Numbered from the stretch's first letter, positions 17,244 through 26,426 are shown. The stretch is 64,000 bases of DNA from an uncultured Eubacteriales bacterium (GCA_949283695.1 CASDTX010000055.1:1-64000), one strand, 5' to 3'. The notes: a model not told the origin generated them from the letters alone. Translations and numbers: made by a program.

Positions 17244-17381
17244 ATGAAGAGAGTGTGTGGATTTGCGCTGTTCTGGACAGCAGTTGGAATGTTTATCATG
17301 ATGCTGCTCCCCAATCTTGTGATTGGCGTGATCTTGCTTATTCTGCTCCTTGGGATCGGATACTGGCTGTTCTGCTGCTGA
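17244..17381 (+). CDS. Small membrane protein, 45 residues
   Basis: A short gene encoding MKRVCGFALFWTAVGM followed by one or two hydrophobic segments and ending GYWLFCC. It has the ATG at 17244 with CCGGGGG a few bases upstream, and it stops just before a strong terminator. The double cysteine at the C-terminus and the WTAVGM/LLPN pattern remind me of short proteins found beside GerW genes in related bacteria, but I cannot name a function. Confidence 0.65.
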   Translation: MKRVCGFALFWTAVGMFIMMLLPNLVIGVILLILLLGIGYWLFCC

Positions 17382-17401
17382 GCAAAAAGGAAATGAAAAA
17401 C

Positions 17402-17437
17402 AAAACCCCGTATCTGCTGTGAACAGACCGGGGTTTT
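17402..17437. terminator. Bidirectional terminator before rpmB
   Basis: AAAACCCCG (17402-17410) is complementary to CGGGGTTTT (17429-17437). It serves the converging small membrane protein gene and rpmB. Confidence 0.85.
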
Positions 17438-17478
17438 ATTCCGTGTCAATTTGTACCGAATGGATAACCGAGAATTGA

Positions 17479-17664
17479 TTACGCACGCTCAACGCGTCCG
17501 GATCTCAGGCAGGATGTACAAACGTACATCTTCTTAGAGCCGCCTTCTGTTTTCACTTTAACGGATTTCACATTTGATTTCCACATTTTCGGTGTTTTTC
17601 TATGAGAGTGACTTACATTGTTACCAAAATGAGCACCCTTTTCACAAATAGCACATTTAGCCAT
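17479..17664 (-). CDS. rpmB: 50S ribosomal protein L28
   Basis: 61-residue L28 of the zinc-binding type: CAIC at the start and CTSC near the end form the Cys4 site. The characteristic motif GNNVSHSHRKTPKMWKSNV is intact. The ATG at 17664 has AGGAGG at ideal spacing; a longer in-frame start at 17682 would put the ribosome site inside the gene. Divergent from the asp23-fakA-like operon, as in many Firmicutes. Confidence 0.98.
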   Translation of the reverse strand: MAKCAICEKGAHFGNNVSHSHRKTPKMWKSNVKSVKVKTEGGSKKMYVCTSCLRSGRVERA

Positions 17665-17715
17665 GACTGCACCTCCTAACAATTTGAACTCGTCTTATAG
17701 ACTCATAACACTGAT

Positions 17716-17744
17716 ATTCTAGCAGAAACAATTTCCTATTGCAA
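17716..17744 (-). promoter_or_regulatory. Predicted rpmB promoter
   Basis: Minus strand TTGCAA (17739-17744) and TAGAAT (17716-17721) with a 17-base spacer. Confidence 0.65.
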
Positions 17745-17771
17745 GTATTTTTTAAAAAAATCGAATGTATA

Positions 17772-17800
17772 TTGTAAAATGAGGTGAGTGATAGTATAAT
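17772..17800 (+). promoter_or_regulatory. Predicted asp23 operon promoter
   Basis: TTGTAA (17772-17777) and a perfect TATAAT (17795-17800) with a 17-base spacer, 50 bases before the asp23 ATG. Confidence 0.7.
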
Positions 17801-17850
17801 AATCATGTTATTTAGGGCAAAAATCCATAAAAGAACTGGAGGTATATAGG

Positions 17851-18210
17851 ATGAAGGGAAGCATGAGCACAGATCTGGGAATCATCACGATCAATCCTGA
17901 GGTGATCGCCAAATATGCCGGCTCCGTCGCCGTCGAATGTTTCGGAATCGTCGGCATGGCCGCAGTGAACATGAAAGACGGACTGGTGCGTCTTCTGAAG
18001 AGAGAGAGCCTTACCCATGGAATCCAGGTGGAGATCTCGGATGAGAACGCGATTACCCTGAATTTTCATGTCATCGTCTCATACGGTGTAAATATTCTTT
18101 CTGTTTCTGACAACCTGATGAGCAGCGTGAAATATAAGGTTGAAGAATTTACCGGCATGACGGTAGAAAAGATCAACATCTTCGTTGAAGGTGTGAGAGT
18201 GATAGATTAA
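17851..18210 (+). CDS. Asp23/Gls24 family envelope stress protein (YloU-like)
   Basis: A 119-residue Asp23-family protein. Typical elements are GIITINPEVIAKYAGSVAVECFGIVGMA at the N-terminus and VKYKVEEFTGMTVEKINIFVEGVRV at the C-terminus. Family members coat the inner membrane in some cocci and are linked to envelope stress; the exact role here is unknown. GGAGG lies about ten bases before the ATG. It precedes the DhaL/DegV gene by 13 bases, the conserved yloU-yloV pair. Confidence 0.95.
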   Translation: MKGSMSTDLGIITINPEVIAKYAGSVAVECFGIVGMAAVNMKDGLVRLLKRESLTHGIQVEISDENAITLNFHVIVSYGVNILSVSDNLMSSVKYKVEEFTGMTVEKINIFVEGVRVID

Positions 18211-18223
18211 GGAGGATATTATC

Positions 18224-19897
18224 GTGGCTGTGAAAACGATAAATACGGAGACGCTCCGGAAAATGTTCCTTGCTGGGGCAGCCAATCTGGAGGCGAAGAA
18301 AGAATTCATTAATGAATTGAATGTATTTCCTGTACCGGACGGAGATACAGGTACGAATATGACACTGACCATTATGTCAGCGGCGAAAGAGGTACAGTCC
18401 CTTGATCAGCCGGACATGGTCTACATGGCCAAAGCCATCTCTTCCGGTTCCTTGCGCGGGGCAAGGGGAAATTCAGGTGTTATCCTCTCTCAGCTTCTCC
18501 GTGGATTTACAAAGGAGATCCGAGAACATGCAGAGATTGACGCGATCGTTCTGGCGAAGGCCTGCGACCGTGCGACAGCAACTGCATACAAAGCTGTCAT
18601 GAAGCCGAAGGAAGGAACGATCCTGACAGTGGCGAAAGGCGTGTCTCAGAAGGCCGCAGAGCTGGCAGAGACGACCGAGGATCTGGAAGTGTTTATTCCC
18701 GAAGTTCTTAAATATGCAGAAGAAGTGCTGGCAGAGACACCGGAGATGCTGCCCGTGCTCAAAGAAGCCGGGGTTGTAGATTCCGGCGGACAGGGACTTG
18801 TGGAAGTCCTGCGGGGAGCATATGATGCATTCCTCGGCAAGGAGGTTGACTACTCTGCGATCCAGGAGAGTGCCGGCACGAAGATGGTGAAACCCGGGGA
18901 ACAGGCACAGGCAGACATTAAGTTCGGCTACTGTACGGAATTTATTATTATGACAGAAACGCCGTTTACAGACCAGAATGAGACTGAGTTCAAGGCTTAT
19001 CTGGAATCCATCGGCGACTCCATTGTCTGCGTGGCAGACGAGGATATTGTGAAGGTGCATGTCCACACGAATGATCCGGGACTTGCGATTCAGAAAGCGC
19101 TTACGTTCGGGCAGCTTTCCCGTATGAAGATCGACAATATGCGGGAGGAACACCAGGAGAAGCTGATCCGTGACGCTGAGAAAGTGGCGGCACAGCAGGC
19201 CCAGGAAGCTGCTGCGAAGAAGAAAAAGGAACCAAGAAAATCGGTCGGATTTATTGCGGTTTCGATCGGAGATGGAATGAATGATATCTTCCGTGAACTT
19301 GGCGTTGACTATATCATTGAAGGCGGACAGACGATGAATCCGAGTACGGACGATATGCTGAATGCCATTGATGAGGTGAATGCGGATCATATCTTTATCC
19401 TGCCGAATAATAAAAATATTATCCTTGCGGCAAACCAGGCACAGACCCTGACCAAGGACAAAGATATTATTGTGATTCCGACTAAGACGGTTCCGCAGGG
19501 AATCACGGCAGTGATCAGCTTCATGCCGGAGGCGGATGTAGATACAAATATCGAAGGAATGCAGGAAGCCATCAAGAATGTGAAGACTGGACAGGTAACG
19601 TATGCAGTCCGCGATACGCATATCGATGATAAAGAAATCCACGAAGGAGATATCATGGGAATCGGCGATCAGGGGATCCTCTCTGTGGGACAATCTGTGG
19701 AAGAGACGACGAAGGATATGCTCGCTCAGCTTGTGGATGAGGATTCCGAACTTATCAGTCTCTATTACGGACAGGATGTTCAGGACGAGGCTGCAGAAGA
19801 GTTTGCCAAAGACGTGGAAGTTCTCTATCCGGATGTGGATGTGGATGTTCATAAAGGAGGCCAGCCGATCTATTATTACGTGCTTTCCGTAGAGTAA
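18224..19897 (+). CDS. DAK2/DhaL-DegV family kinase, FakA/YloV-like
   Basis: 557-residue two-domain protein. The N-terminal DhaL-type kinase domain carries NVFPVPDGDTGTNM (about residues 31-46), the ADP/Mg-binding motif; the C-terminal half (from about residue 340) resembles a DegV-like fold. The family includes FakA, the ATP-binding subunit of fatty acid kinase, which phosphorylates acyl chains held by a FakB protein; FakB is not encoded here. A GTG start at 18224 follows AAGGAGG. It is co-transcribed with asp23. Confidence 0.92.
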   Translation: MAVKTINTETLRKMFLAGAANLEAKKEFINELNVFPVPDGDTGTNMTLTIMSAAKEVQSLDQPDMVYMAKAISSGSLRGARGNSGVILSQLLRGFTKEIREHAEIDAIVLAKACDRATATAYKAVMKPKEGTILTVAKGVSQKAAELAETTEDLEVFIPEVLKYAEEVLAETPEMLPVLKEAGVVDSGGQGLVEVLRGAYDAFLGKEVDYSAIQESAGTKMVKPGEQAQADIKFGYCTEFIIMTETPFTDQNETEFKAYLESIGDSIVCVADEDIVKVHVHTNDPGLAIQKALTFGQLSRMKIDNMREEHQEKLIRDAEKVAAQQAQEAAAKKKKEPRKSVGFIAVSIGDGMNDIFRELGVDYIIEGGQTMNPSTDDMLNAIDEVNADHIFILPNNKNIILAANQAQTLTKDKDIIVIPTKTVPQGITAVISFMPEADVDTNIEGMQEAIKNVKTGQVTYAVRDTHIDDKEIHEGDIMGIGDQGILSVGQSVEETTKDMLAQLVDEDSELISLYYGQDVQDEAAEEFAKDVEVLYPDVDVDVHKGGQPIYYYVLSVE

Positions 19898-20025
19898 GCC
19901 GGGGCGTGTGCGGCGGGTGTATATTGGGGCCGCGGCGCAGATGATCGGCAGATGCTTTTTTCAGTTATTCAGGGTGTTCTTCTTTCGGGAAGGGCGCCCT
20001 GCTTTCACTTAGTCAACGTCCCCGA

Positions 20026-20112
20026 TGCAGGCATACGCGGCATCAAAGCATCCGCGTGCAGACATACGCGGCACCAAACCATCCGCGTGCAGGCATCGGA
20101 GGATTCAAACCT
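20026..20112 (+). repeat. 31-bp tandem repeat, 2.8 copies
   Basis: Units begin with TGCAG(G/A)CATACG at 20026, 20057 and 20088; the third copy is diverged and partial. It lies in the 278-base gap between the fakA-like gene and recG, close to the recG start. Thirty-one is not a multiple of three, so no repeated peptide is implied. Confidence 0.7.
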
Positions 20113-20175
20113 TGCGGCAGGTCTGTGTTCCACTTCGGTCGGCGCGCGGGAAGAAAGAAACGGAGTCAGAGAAAT

Positions 20176-22236
20176 ATGCGGGAAAGTCAGAGAATTTCAG
20201 CGTTAAAAGGAGTCGGGGAGAAGACAGAGCAGCTGTTCAGCCGCCTTGGAGTCCGCACAATCGGGGACTTAGTGCGATACTATCCGAGGAGCTTCGAGAT
20301 CTATGAGGATCCGGTGCCGGTCAGTGAGGTGCAGGAGGGGCGAGTCTGTACAGTGGCGGGAAGTGTGTTTGGAAGAATTCAGGTATCCGGGAATGAGAGA
20401 ATGCAGGTTACGATGCTGTATCTGAAGGATCTTACCGGCACACTGAAAGTGATCTGGTTCCGCATGCCGTTCCTGCGCAGCACGCTTGGAAGAGGCGGCC
20501 GGCTGATTCTGCGCGGAAGAGTCGTCCGGAAGAGAGAGGGACTTGTCATGGAACATCCGGAGATCTACTATCCGGCGGAGAAATACGGGGAAAAGCTTCA
20601 CACGATGCAGCCGGTCTATCCGCTGACGGCCGGTCTTACGAACAATGCCGTGGGAAAGGCGGTCAGGCAGGCGCTGGACTGTGTGGAGGATCGGCAGGAT
20701 CTCCTTCCGGAAGCGATCCGGAGTGCTTATCATTTCATGCCCTATACTGAGGCGGTGCGGAAAATGCATTTCCCGGGAGATAAGGAGCAGTTTGCCAAAG
20801 CCCGAGAGCGGTTTGTGTTCGAAGAATTTCTTGTGTTCATTCTCTCATTGCGGCGGATGAAAGAGGCGGAATGCCGTGCAGAGAACCGGTTTGTGTTCGA
20901 AAACCGGCCGGAGATCAGCCGCTTTCTGAACGCCCTGCCCTACCGGCTTACGGATGCCCAGATGAACGTGTGGGAGGAGATTCAGACGGATCTGCGGGGA
21001 GGCCATGTGATGTCGCGGCTGATCCAGGGGGATGTAGGATCGGGGAAAACAATTGTTGCCTTTCTGGCCCTGCTCCTGTCTGGCCTGAATGGATATCAGG
21101 GGGCGCTGATGGCACCGACAGAAGTTCTGGCAAGGCAGCACTATGAGAACATTTCGGTTCTGCTGAAGACCTATGATCTGCCTCTTAACGCAGAACTTCT
21201 CACCGGTTCTATGACAGCGGCGCAGAAACGGAATGCCTATGAACGGATCAGAGACGGTGAGGCCTCAATCATAATCGGAACCCATGCCTTGATCCAGGAG
21301 AAGGTGGTTTATGAGAATCTGGCGCTTGTGGTGACAGATGAACAGCACCGGTTCGGCGTCAGACAGCGGGAAATGCTGGCGGGGAAGGGAAATACTCCTC
21401 ACATTCTGGTCATGAGTGCAACCCCGATCCCGCGGACGCTGGCGATCATCCTCTACGGGGATCTGGATATCTCAGTAATTGACGAGATGCCGAAGAACCG
21501 GCTCCCGATCAAAAACTGTGTGGTAGATACCGGATACCGCAGGAAAGCATATGCGTTTATGGAGCGGCAGGTGGCGGAGGGCCGGCAGTGCTATGTCATC
21601 TGCCCCATGGTAGAGGAGAGTGAAAGTCTGGAAGCGGAAAACGTGACCGATTATGCACAGATGCTTTCTGCAGAACTGGGAAGCGACATCCATATCGGCT
21701 GCCTGCATGGAAGGATGAAACAGCAGGAAAAGGATGAGATTATGGATGCATTTGGCAGAAATGAGATCCAGATCCTGGTGTCAACGACGGTCGTGGAAGT
21801 GGGGATTGATGTGCCCAATGCAACGGTGATTCTGATCGAGAATGCTGAACGTTTCGGACTGGCTCAGCTTCATCAGCTCCGGGGAAGGGTGGGGCGGGGA
21901 CAGCACCAGTCTTACTGTATCTTCATGTCTGCCTCTCAGTCAGAGGAGACGAAAGAAAGGCTGGATATCCTGAACCATTCGAATGACGGATTCTTCATTG
22001 CAGGGGAGGACCTGAGACTGCGGGGGCCGGGGGATCTGTTTGGAATCCGGCAGAGCGGGATTCTGGATTTCCAGATCGCGGATGTGTTCCAGGATGCGAA
22101 ACTTCTGCAGGCGGCCTCCGCGGAGGCCGAGCGAATCCTCCGTGAAGATCCCGGTCTCAGCAGTACCTGCTATGCAAGGCTGAGAGAACATATTGACAGG
22201 AAGATCGGTGAGATCATGCTGGAGACGACCCTGTAG
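20176..22236 (+). CDS. recG: ATP-dependent DNA helicase RecG
   Basis: Fork-regression helicase, 686 residues. An N-terminal helix-hairpin-helix/OB wedge domain (ALKGVGEKTEQLFSRLGVRTIGDLV) precedes superfamily 2 motifs: GDVGSGKT (Walker A, about 284), TDEQHRFG (motif II, about 388), SATPIPRT (motif III) and HQLRGRVGRG (motif VI), and it ends with the RecG-specific TRG region (SNDGFFIAGEDLRLRGPGDLFG). The ATG at 20176 gives the normal family length; longer in-frame starts run into the tandem repeats. Conserved neighbour of the asp23/DAK2 genes. Confidence 0.97.
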   Translation: MRESQRISALKGVGEKTEQLFSRLGVRTIGDLVRYYPRSFEIYEDPVPVSEVQEGRVCTVAGSVFGRIQVSGNERMQVTMLYLKDLTGTLKVIWFRMPFLRSTLGRGGRLILRGRVVRKREGLVMEHPEIYYPAEKYGEKLHTMQPVYPLTAGLTNNAVGKAVRQALDCVEDRQDLLPEAIRSAYHFMPYTEAVRKMHFPGDKEQFAKARERFVFEEFLVFILSLRRMKEAECRAENRFVFENRPEISRFLNALPYRLTDAQMNVWEEIQTDLRGGHVMSRLIQGDVGSGKTIVAFLALLLSGLNGYQGALMAPTEVLARQHYENISVLLKTYDLPLNAELLTGSMTAAQKRNAYERIRDGEASIIIGTHALIQEKVVYENLALVVTDEQHRFGVRQREMLAGKGNTPHILVMSATPIPRTLAIILYGDLDISVIDEMPKNRLPIKNCVVDTGYRRKAYAFMERQVAEGRQCYVICPMVEESESLEAENVTDYAQMLSAELGSDIHIGCLHGRMKQQEKDEIMDAFGRNEIQILVSTTVVEVGIDVPNATVILIENAERFGLAQLHQLRGRVGRGQHQSYCIFMSASQSEETKERLDILNHSNDGFFIAGEDLRLRGPGDLFGIRQSGILDFQIADVFQDAKLLQAASAEAERILREDPGLSSTCYARLREHIDRKIGEIMLETTL

Positions 22237-22266
22237 CGGAGCTTTGAGAAGAAGGAGGAATAAGGC

Positions 22267-23142
22267 ATGGAAGATTCCTGCGAACTTTATACGAAAAACA
22301 GAAAATTCTCGGACTTCTATCTGTGCTTCTGCGGTTATGCAAGATGTGCGTCCCTTCACAGTTTCGGGCCCGCGGTCCGGCCGAACTACCTGATCCATGT
22401 GATTCTGAAAGGAAGAGGACGCTACCGTGTGAGAGGGAACGTATATGATCTGTCAGCAGGAGAAGGATTCCTGATCGAGCCGGAAGTTCAGACCTTCTAT
22501 CAGGCAGATGCAGAGGATCCATGGACCTATCTGTGGCTTGGCTTTGGGGGCAGCCGGGCAGGGGAATATCTGGCAGATCTGGGACTGGGAGGCGGGCGGC
22601 GCACCTTTCGGTGCAGGCATTCCGAGAAGCTGAAGAGTATGGTTCTGGATATTATGGAGCATAATACGTACACCGTGGAAAATGAATTTCTCAGGGAAAG
22701 CTTCCTTTATTCCTTTTTTGCCGTGCTGGCTGCTGAGCTGGAAGTGGATATCAGCGGCAGCAAAGGCTCGGAAAATATCTATGTCGGCAAAGCGATTGAA
22801 TATATCCAGAATAATTATTCTTACGGGATCCGGGTTCAGGACATTGCGGACTATGTGGGAGTCAGCAGGGGATATCTGCATACGCTGTTCACCGGCGAGG
22901 TGGGAATGGCGCCCCAAGACTATCTGATCCGCTACCGGATCACCCGGGCGGCCGAACTTCTCACAACCACAGATCTGCCGGTAGAAGGGATCGCGCAGTC
23001 CTGCGGGTACGTGGATCCGCTGGTGTTTTCCAAGCAGTTTAAAAACCGAATGGGAACGCCGCCCTCTGTTTACCGCAGGGAGGCCCCGGACAGAAGAAGT
23101 ACAGATCCGGGCATCGGAAAAGGACAGGCAGAACCGCTGTAA
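22267..23142 (+). CDS. AraC family transcriptional regulator
   Basis: 291-residue regulator with an N-terminal cupin-like sugar-sensing domain (RPNYLIHVILKGRGRYRV...AGEGFLIEP) and two C-terminal helix-turn-helix motifs (IRVQDIADYVGVSRGYLHTLF and PVEGIAQSCGYVDPLVFSKQF). This domain plan is that of MsmR/RafR activators of raffinose-family sugar genes. It lies 30 bases after recG and upstream of an alpha-galactosidase gene whose promoter has a poor -35 box, consistent with activation. Target assignment is inference from context. Confidence 0.92.
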   Translation: MEDSCELYTKNRKFSDFYLCFCGYARCASLHSFGPAVRPNYLIHVILKGRGRYRVRGNVYDLSAGEGFLIEPEVQTFYQADAEDPWTYLWLGFGGSRAGEYLADLGLGGGRRTFRCRHSEKLKSMVLDIMEHNTYTVENEFLRESFLYSFFAVLAAELEVDISGSKGSENIYVGKAIEYIQNNYSYGIRVQDIADYVGVSRGYLHTLFTGEVGMAPQDYLIRYRITRAAELLTTTDLPVEGIAQSCGYVDPLVFSKQFKNRMGTPPSVYRREAPDRRSTDPGIGKGQAEPL

Positions 23143-23168
23143 TATGCAGCGGCTCCGTCTGTCCTTTT
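23118..23168 (+). terminator. Terminator after the AraC gene
   Basis: AAAAGGACAG (23118-23127) pairs with CTGTCCTTTT (23159-23168), with a further inner pairing of CCGCTG and CAGCGG. The stem begins inside the last codons of the AraC gene. Confidence 0.75.
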
Positions 23169-23203
23169 GTGGACATTTTGACTGTTTTTACTTACACAAG
23201 GAC

Positions 23204-23232
23204 CTGTGATTCCCTGAAAATTTTCTTATAAT
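23204..23232 (+). promoter_or_regulatory. Predicted activator-dependent promoter of the GH36 gene
   Basis: A perfect TATAAT (23227-23232) has only a weak -35 element (CTGTGA, 23204-23209, 17-base spacer). Such promoters usually need an activator, here plausibly the AraC protein. Confidence 0.45.
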
Positions 23233-23284
23233 GATCTCAGATACAAACAGGAAGCAGAAATCAGAAAAACGGAGGCGTTTCGCT

Positions 23285-25525
23285 ATGGAAATCATTAGGA
23301 ACAGACAAGGAAACACATTTCATCTCTGCAATGACGAGATCAGTTATATCATGACAGTTCTCCCAAACGGACAGATGGGACAGCTTTATTTCGGCAAGAG
23401 GATTCGGGAACGGGAAGACTATTCGCACCTTCTGGAGACGGCGTCCCGCCCCATGTCATCCTGTGTTTTTGATACAGATAAGAAGTTCTCCATGGAGCAT
23501 ATCAAACAAGAATATGCGGTCTTCGGGACAACAGATTACCGGACACCGGCAGTGGAAGTGATTCAGAAAAACGGCAGCAGACTCTCGGAGTTCTGTTTTC
23601 AGAATTATCGGATCGAAAGCGGCAAGCCCGGGCTTCCCGGTCTCCCGGCTGTATATACGGAAGCAGACAGCGAGGCGGAAACACTGGTGATAGAGCTCAT
23701 GGACAAGACAACAGGCCTTCAGGCGGAACTGCTGTATACGATCTTTGAAAAAGGCGGGATCATTGCGCGCAGCGCACGGTTTCTGAATAAAGGAACAGAA
23801 GACCTGTTTCTGGGATCTGCGATGAGCCTTTGCATGGATCTGCCGGACTGCGAGTACGAATGGATCCAGTTCTCCGGCGCCTGGGCAAGAGAACGTTATC
23901 CCAAAGTAAGACGGCTCGAGCAGGGGATTCAGTCTGTAGGCAGCATGCGGGGCAACTCCTCCCACAATCACAACCCGTTTGTGATCCTGAAACGTCCGTC
24001 AGCGGATGAGTTCCAGGGGGAGGCGATCGGATTCAGTCTGATCTACAGCGGCAATTTCCTTGCCCAGGCAGAAGTGGATGCTTATCATACGACAAGAGTG
24101 CTTCTCGGGATTCATCCGGCCGGATTCCAGTGGAAGCTGGAACCGGAAGAGAGCTTCCAGACGCCGGAAGCAGTTATGGTCTATACGGATCAGGGACTGA
24201 ATCATCTGAGCCAGACCTACCACAAACTGTATCAGAAGCGTCTGGCGCGCGGATACTGGAGAGACCGTACCCGGCCGATCCTGATCAATAACTGGGAAGC
24301 CACCTATTTTAACTTTACAGAAGAGAAGCTGATCGAGATTGCCAAAAAGGCAAAAAGCTGCGGGGTAGAAATGTTCGTGCTGGATGACGGCTGGTTCGGT
24401 GCACGAAGCTTAGAACGGGCAGGCCTGGGCGACTGGACCGCGAATCCGGACCGGCTGCCAAACGGAATCACCGGTCTTGCAGAGAAGATCGAAGATCTGG
24501 GGATGAAGTTCGGCCTCTGGTTCGAGCCGGAGATGGTGAACCCGGATTCGGATCTCTACCGGCAGCATCCGGACTGGATCATTGCAGCGCCGGACAGAAA
24601 ACCTTCTCATGGACGGTTCCAGTATGTGCTGGACTTCTCCAGGAAAGAAGCAGTCGATCATATCTATGAGATGATGGCGAAGATCCTTTCGGAAGCAAAG
24701 GTGTCTTACATCAAATGGGATATGAACCGGAGTATCACGGAATGCTACAGCGGGGCGCTGCCGGCTGACCGCCAGGGAGAAGTGTATCACAGATATATCC
24801 TGGGTGTCTATGATCTGTATGAGCGGCTGACATCCAGATTCCCCCATGTGCTCTTTGAGTCCTGCGCAAGCGGCGGCGGGCGCTTCGATCCGGGGATGCT
24901 CTATTATGCGCCTCAGGCATGGACCAGTGATGATACGGATGCTGTTGAGCGGCTGAAGATTCAGTTCGGTACGTCCTACTGTTACCCGGTAAGCAGTATG
25001 GGAAGCCATGTATCTGTGACGCCCAATCATCAGCTGAACAGAAATACGCCTCTGCGTACAAGAGCCAATACAGCATACTTCGGTACATTTGGGTATGAAT
25101 TGGATCTAAATGTACTAACAGAAGAAGAGCAGGAAGAGGTAAAGGTACAGACTGCATTTATGAAAGAATACAGGAATCTGATTCAGTTTGGTACATTCTA
25201 CAGACTGAAAAGTCCTTTTGAGGGAAATATCACTGCCTGGATGGCAGTAAGCGAAGATCAGACAGAGGCTATTGTGGGCTGGTACCGTGTGCTCAATGGA
25301 GTCAATATGCCGTACACAAGACTTCGTCTGGAAGGCCTTGACCCGGAGAGAAGCTACCATGTATGGACGGCGGGCACAGATAAGAAAGAAGCGTCGAAAG
25401 AATCGGTTCATTACGGAGATGAGCTGATGAATCTGGGGCTGATCACCACGGACGCATCGTGCGGCGAGGATGTAGATAGAGTGTGCTGTGATTTTAACTC
25501 CAGGCTGTATCTTCTGAAAGCATAA
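23285..25525 (+). CDS. Alpha-galactosidase, GH36
   Basis: Hydrolyses terminal alpha-1,6-galactose from melibiose, raffinose and related plant oligosaccharides. The 746-residue protein matches clan GH-D: DDGWFGAR, KWDMNRSITE with the nucleophile Asp near residue 479, the CASGGGRFDPGM motif, and SDDTDA with the acid/base Asp near 549. No signal peptide is present, so it is cytosolic. ATG at 23285 follows GGAGGCG (23271). No dedicated sugar transporter is encoded in the module. Confidence 0.95.
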   Translation: MEIIRNRQGNTFHLCNDEISYIMTVLPNGQMGQLYFGKRIREREDYSHLLETASRPMSSCVFDTDKKFSMEHIKQEYAVFGTTDYRTPAVEVIQKNGSRLSEFCFQNYRIESGKPGLPGLPAVYTEADSEAETLVIELMDKTTGLQAELLYTIFEKGGIIARSARFLNKGTEDLFLGSAMSLCMDLPDCEYEWIQFSGAWARERYPKVRRLEQGIQSVGSMRGNSSHNHNPFVILKRPSADEFQGEAIGFSLIYSGNFLAQAEVDAYHTTRVLLGIHPAGFQWKLEPEESFQTPEAVMVYTDQGLNHLSQTYHKLYQKRLARGYWRDRTRPILINNWEATYFNFTEEKLIEIAKKAKSCGVEMFVLDDGWFGARSLERAGLGDWTANPDRLPNGITGLAEKIEDLGMKFGLWFEPEMVNPDSDLYRQHPDWIIAAPDRKPSHGRFQYVLDFSRKEAVDHIYEMMAKILSEAKVSYIKWDMNRSITECYSGALPADRQGEVYHRYILGVYDLYERLTSRFPHVLFESCASGGGRFDPGMLYYAPQAWTSDDTDAVERLKIQFGTSYCYPVSSMGSHVSVTPNHQLNRNTPLRTRANTAYFGTFGYELDLNVLTEEEQEEVKVQTAFMKEYRNLIQFGTFYRLKSPFEGNITAWMAVSEDQTEAIVGWYRVLNGVNMPYTRLRLEGLDPERSYHVWTAGTDKKEASKESVHYGDELMNLGLITTDASCGEDVDRVCCDFNSRLYLLKA

Positions 25526-25539
25526 CAGGAGGCGGGAAG

Positions 25540-26211
25540 ATGAAACATTCGCAGAAACATTTGCTGGTGCGAAGCTGCATGATGCTGGCCGGTATCCTCT
25601 TTATCGCGGTCTGCGTGGGGAGTTACCGATTAAGCGGATTCGGTGTGGATGCCTTTACCTGCATGAATCTCGGGATCAGCGGGGCGATTGAAATGCGCTT
25701 TGGAACGTGGCAGCTTATTATGAACGCGGCAATCCTGATCCTTGTATTCTTTACGGTGAGGCAGTGCATTGGGGCAGGGACGATTGTGAATATGGTTTGT
25801 GTGGGCTATGGCGCAGATTTTATGTGCTGGATTGCAGAAGATGTGCTGCAGATCCAGATGACGCTGCCGCTTCGGATCGGAGCACTTGTGGCCGGGTGCC
25901 TGTTCGCGGGCCTGGGCGTGGCGTTCTATATGGCGGCTGAAATGGGGATCGCACCTTACGACAGCGTGGCGCTTATCCTGCAGAAGGTAACGAAGAACCG
26001 GATTCCATTTCAATATGCGAGGGTGATCTCGGATGTGACCTGTGTGGTCATCGGCGCGGGGTTCTGTCTGAGCGCGGGGGATAACCTGTGGATGATCGTC
26101 GGAATCGGCACCCTGTGCAATGCCTTCCTAAACGGGCCGCTGATTCAGTTCTTTAAAACTCATGTCAGCGAGCCGATTTTAAAGAAATATACATCAGATA
26201 AAAACAGCTGA
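25540..26211 (+). CDS. YczE/YitT-like integral membrane protein
   Basis: 223-residue protein with five or six membrane helices. The N-terminal pattern LAGILFIAVCVGSYRLSGFGVDAFTCMNLGIS and the repeated GMGIAPYD-like element (EMGIAPYDSVALIL) are typical of the YczE/YyaS family of unknown function. It follows the alpha-galactosidase gene by 14 bases with AGGAGGCGG, so it is probably in the same operon. A role in export or uptake linked to galactoside use is possible but unproven. Confidence 0.8.
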   Translation: MKHSQKHLLVRSCMMLAGILFIAVCVGSYRLSGFGVDAFTCMNLGISGAIEMRFGTWQLIMNAAILILVFFTVRQCIGAGTIVNMVCVGYGADFMCWIAEDVLQIQMTLPLRIGALVAGCLFAGLGVAFYMAAEMGIAPYDSVALILQKVTKNRIPFQYARVISDVTCVVIGAGFCLSAGDNLWMIVGIGTLCNAFLNGPLIQFFKTHVSEPILKKYTSDKNS

Positions 26212-26313
26212 AAACAGGCTGAAAAATCTGTTACGAATTTCCAGTTTAAAAGTACGCTTCCTCCATATACTAACAGCGTAACATGAACGAACGGAACAGC
26301 AGATGTGTGATAA

Positions 26314-26357
26314 CCGGCTGCATCAAGAGGCGGCAGATTACATACAGATGCAGCCGG
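26314..26357. repeat. 11-bp inverted repeat before the SASP gene
   Basis: CCGGCTGCATC (26314-26324) is perfectly complementary to GATGCAGCCGG (26347-26357), with a 22-base loop and no T-tract. No clear sporulation promoter could be assigned in the 215-base gap. Confidence 0.5.
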
Positions 26358-26426
26358 ACGGTCTGTTGCAAAAACACAGGACGTAACGAATAGAAGTTAC
26401 GAAAATGCAAAAGGAGGAAATTGATC

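Noticed and set aside
20026-20112. Possible CRISPR array
   Set aside because: Units are directly adjacent with no spacers between them; this is a simple tandem repeat, and no cas gene is present.
26250-26290. Sigma-G promoter for the SASP gene (CATATACTA element)
   Set aside because: A -10-like CATATACTA exists but no -35 element lies at the right spacing, and it is over 130 bases from the gene.
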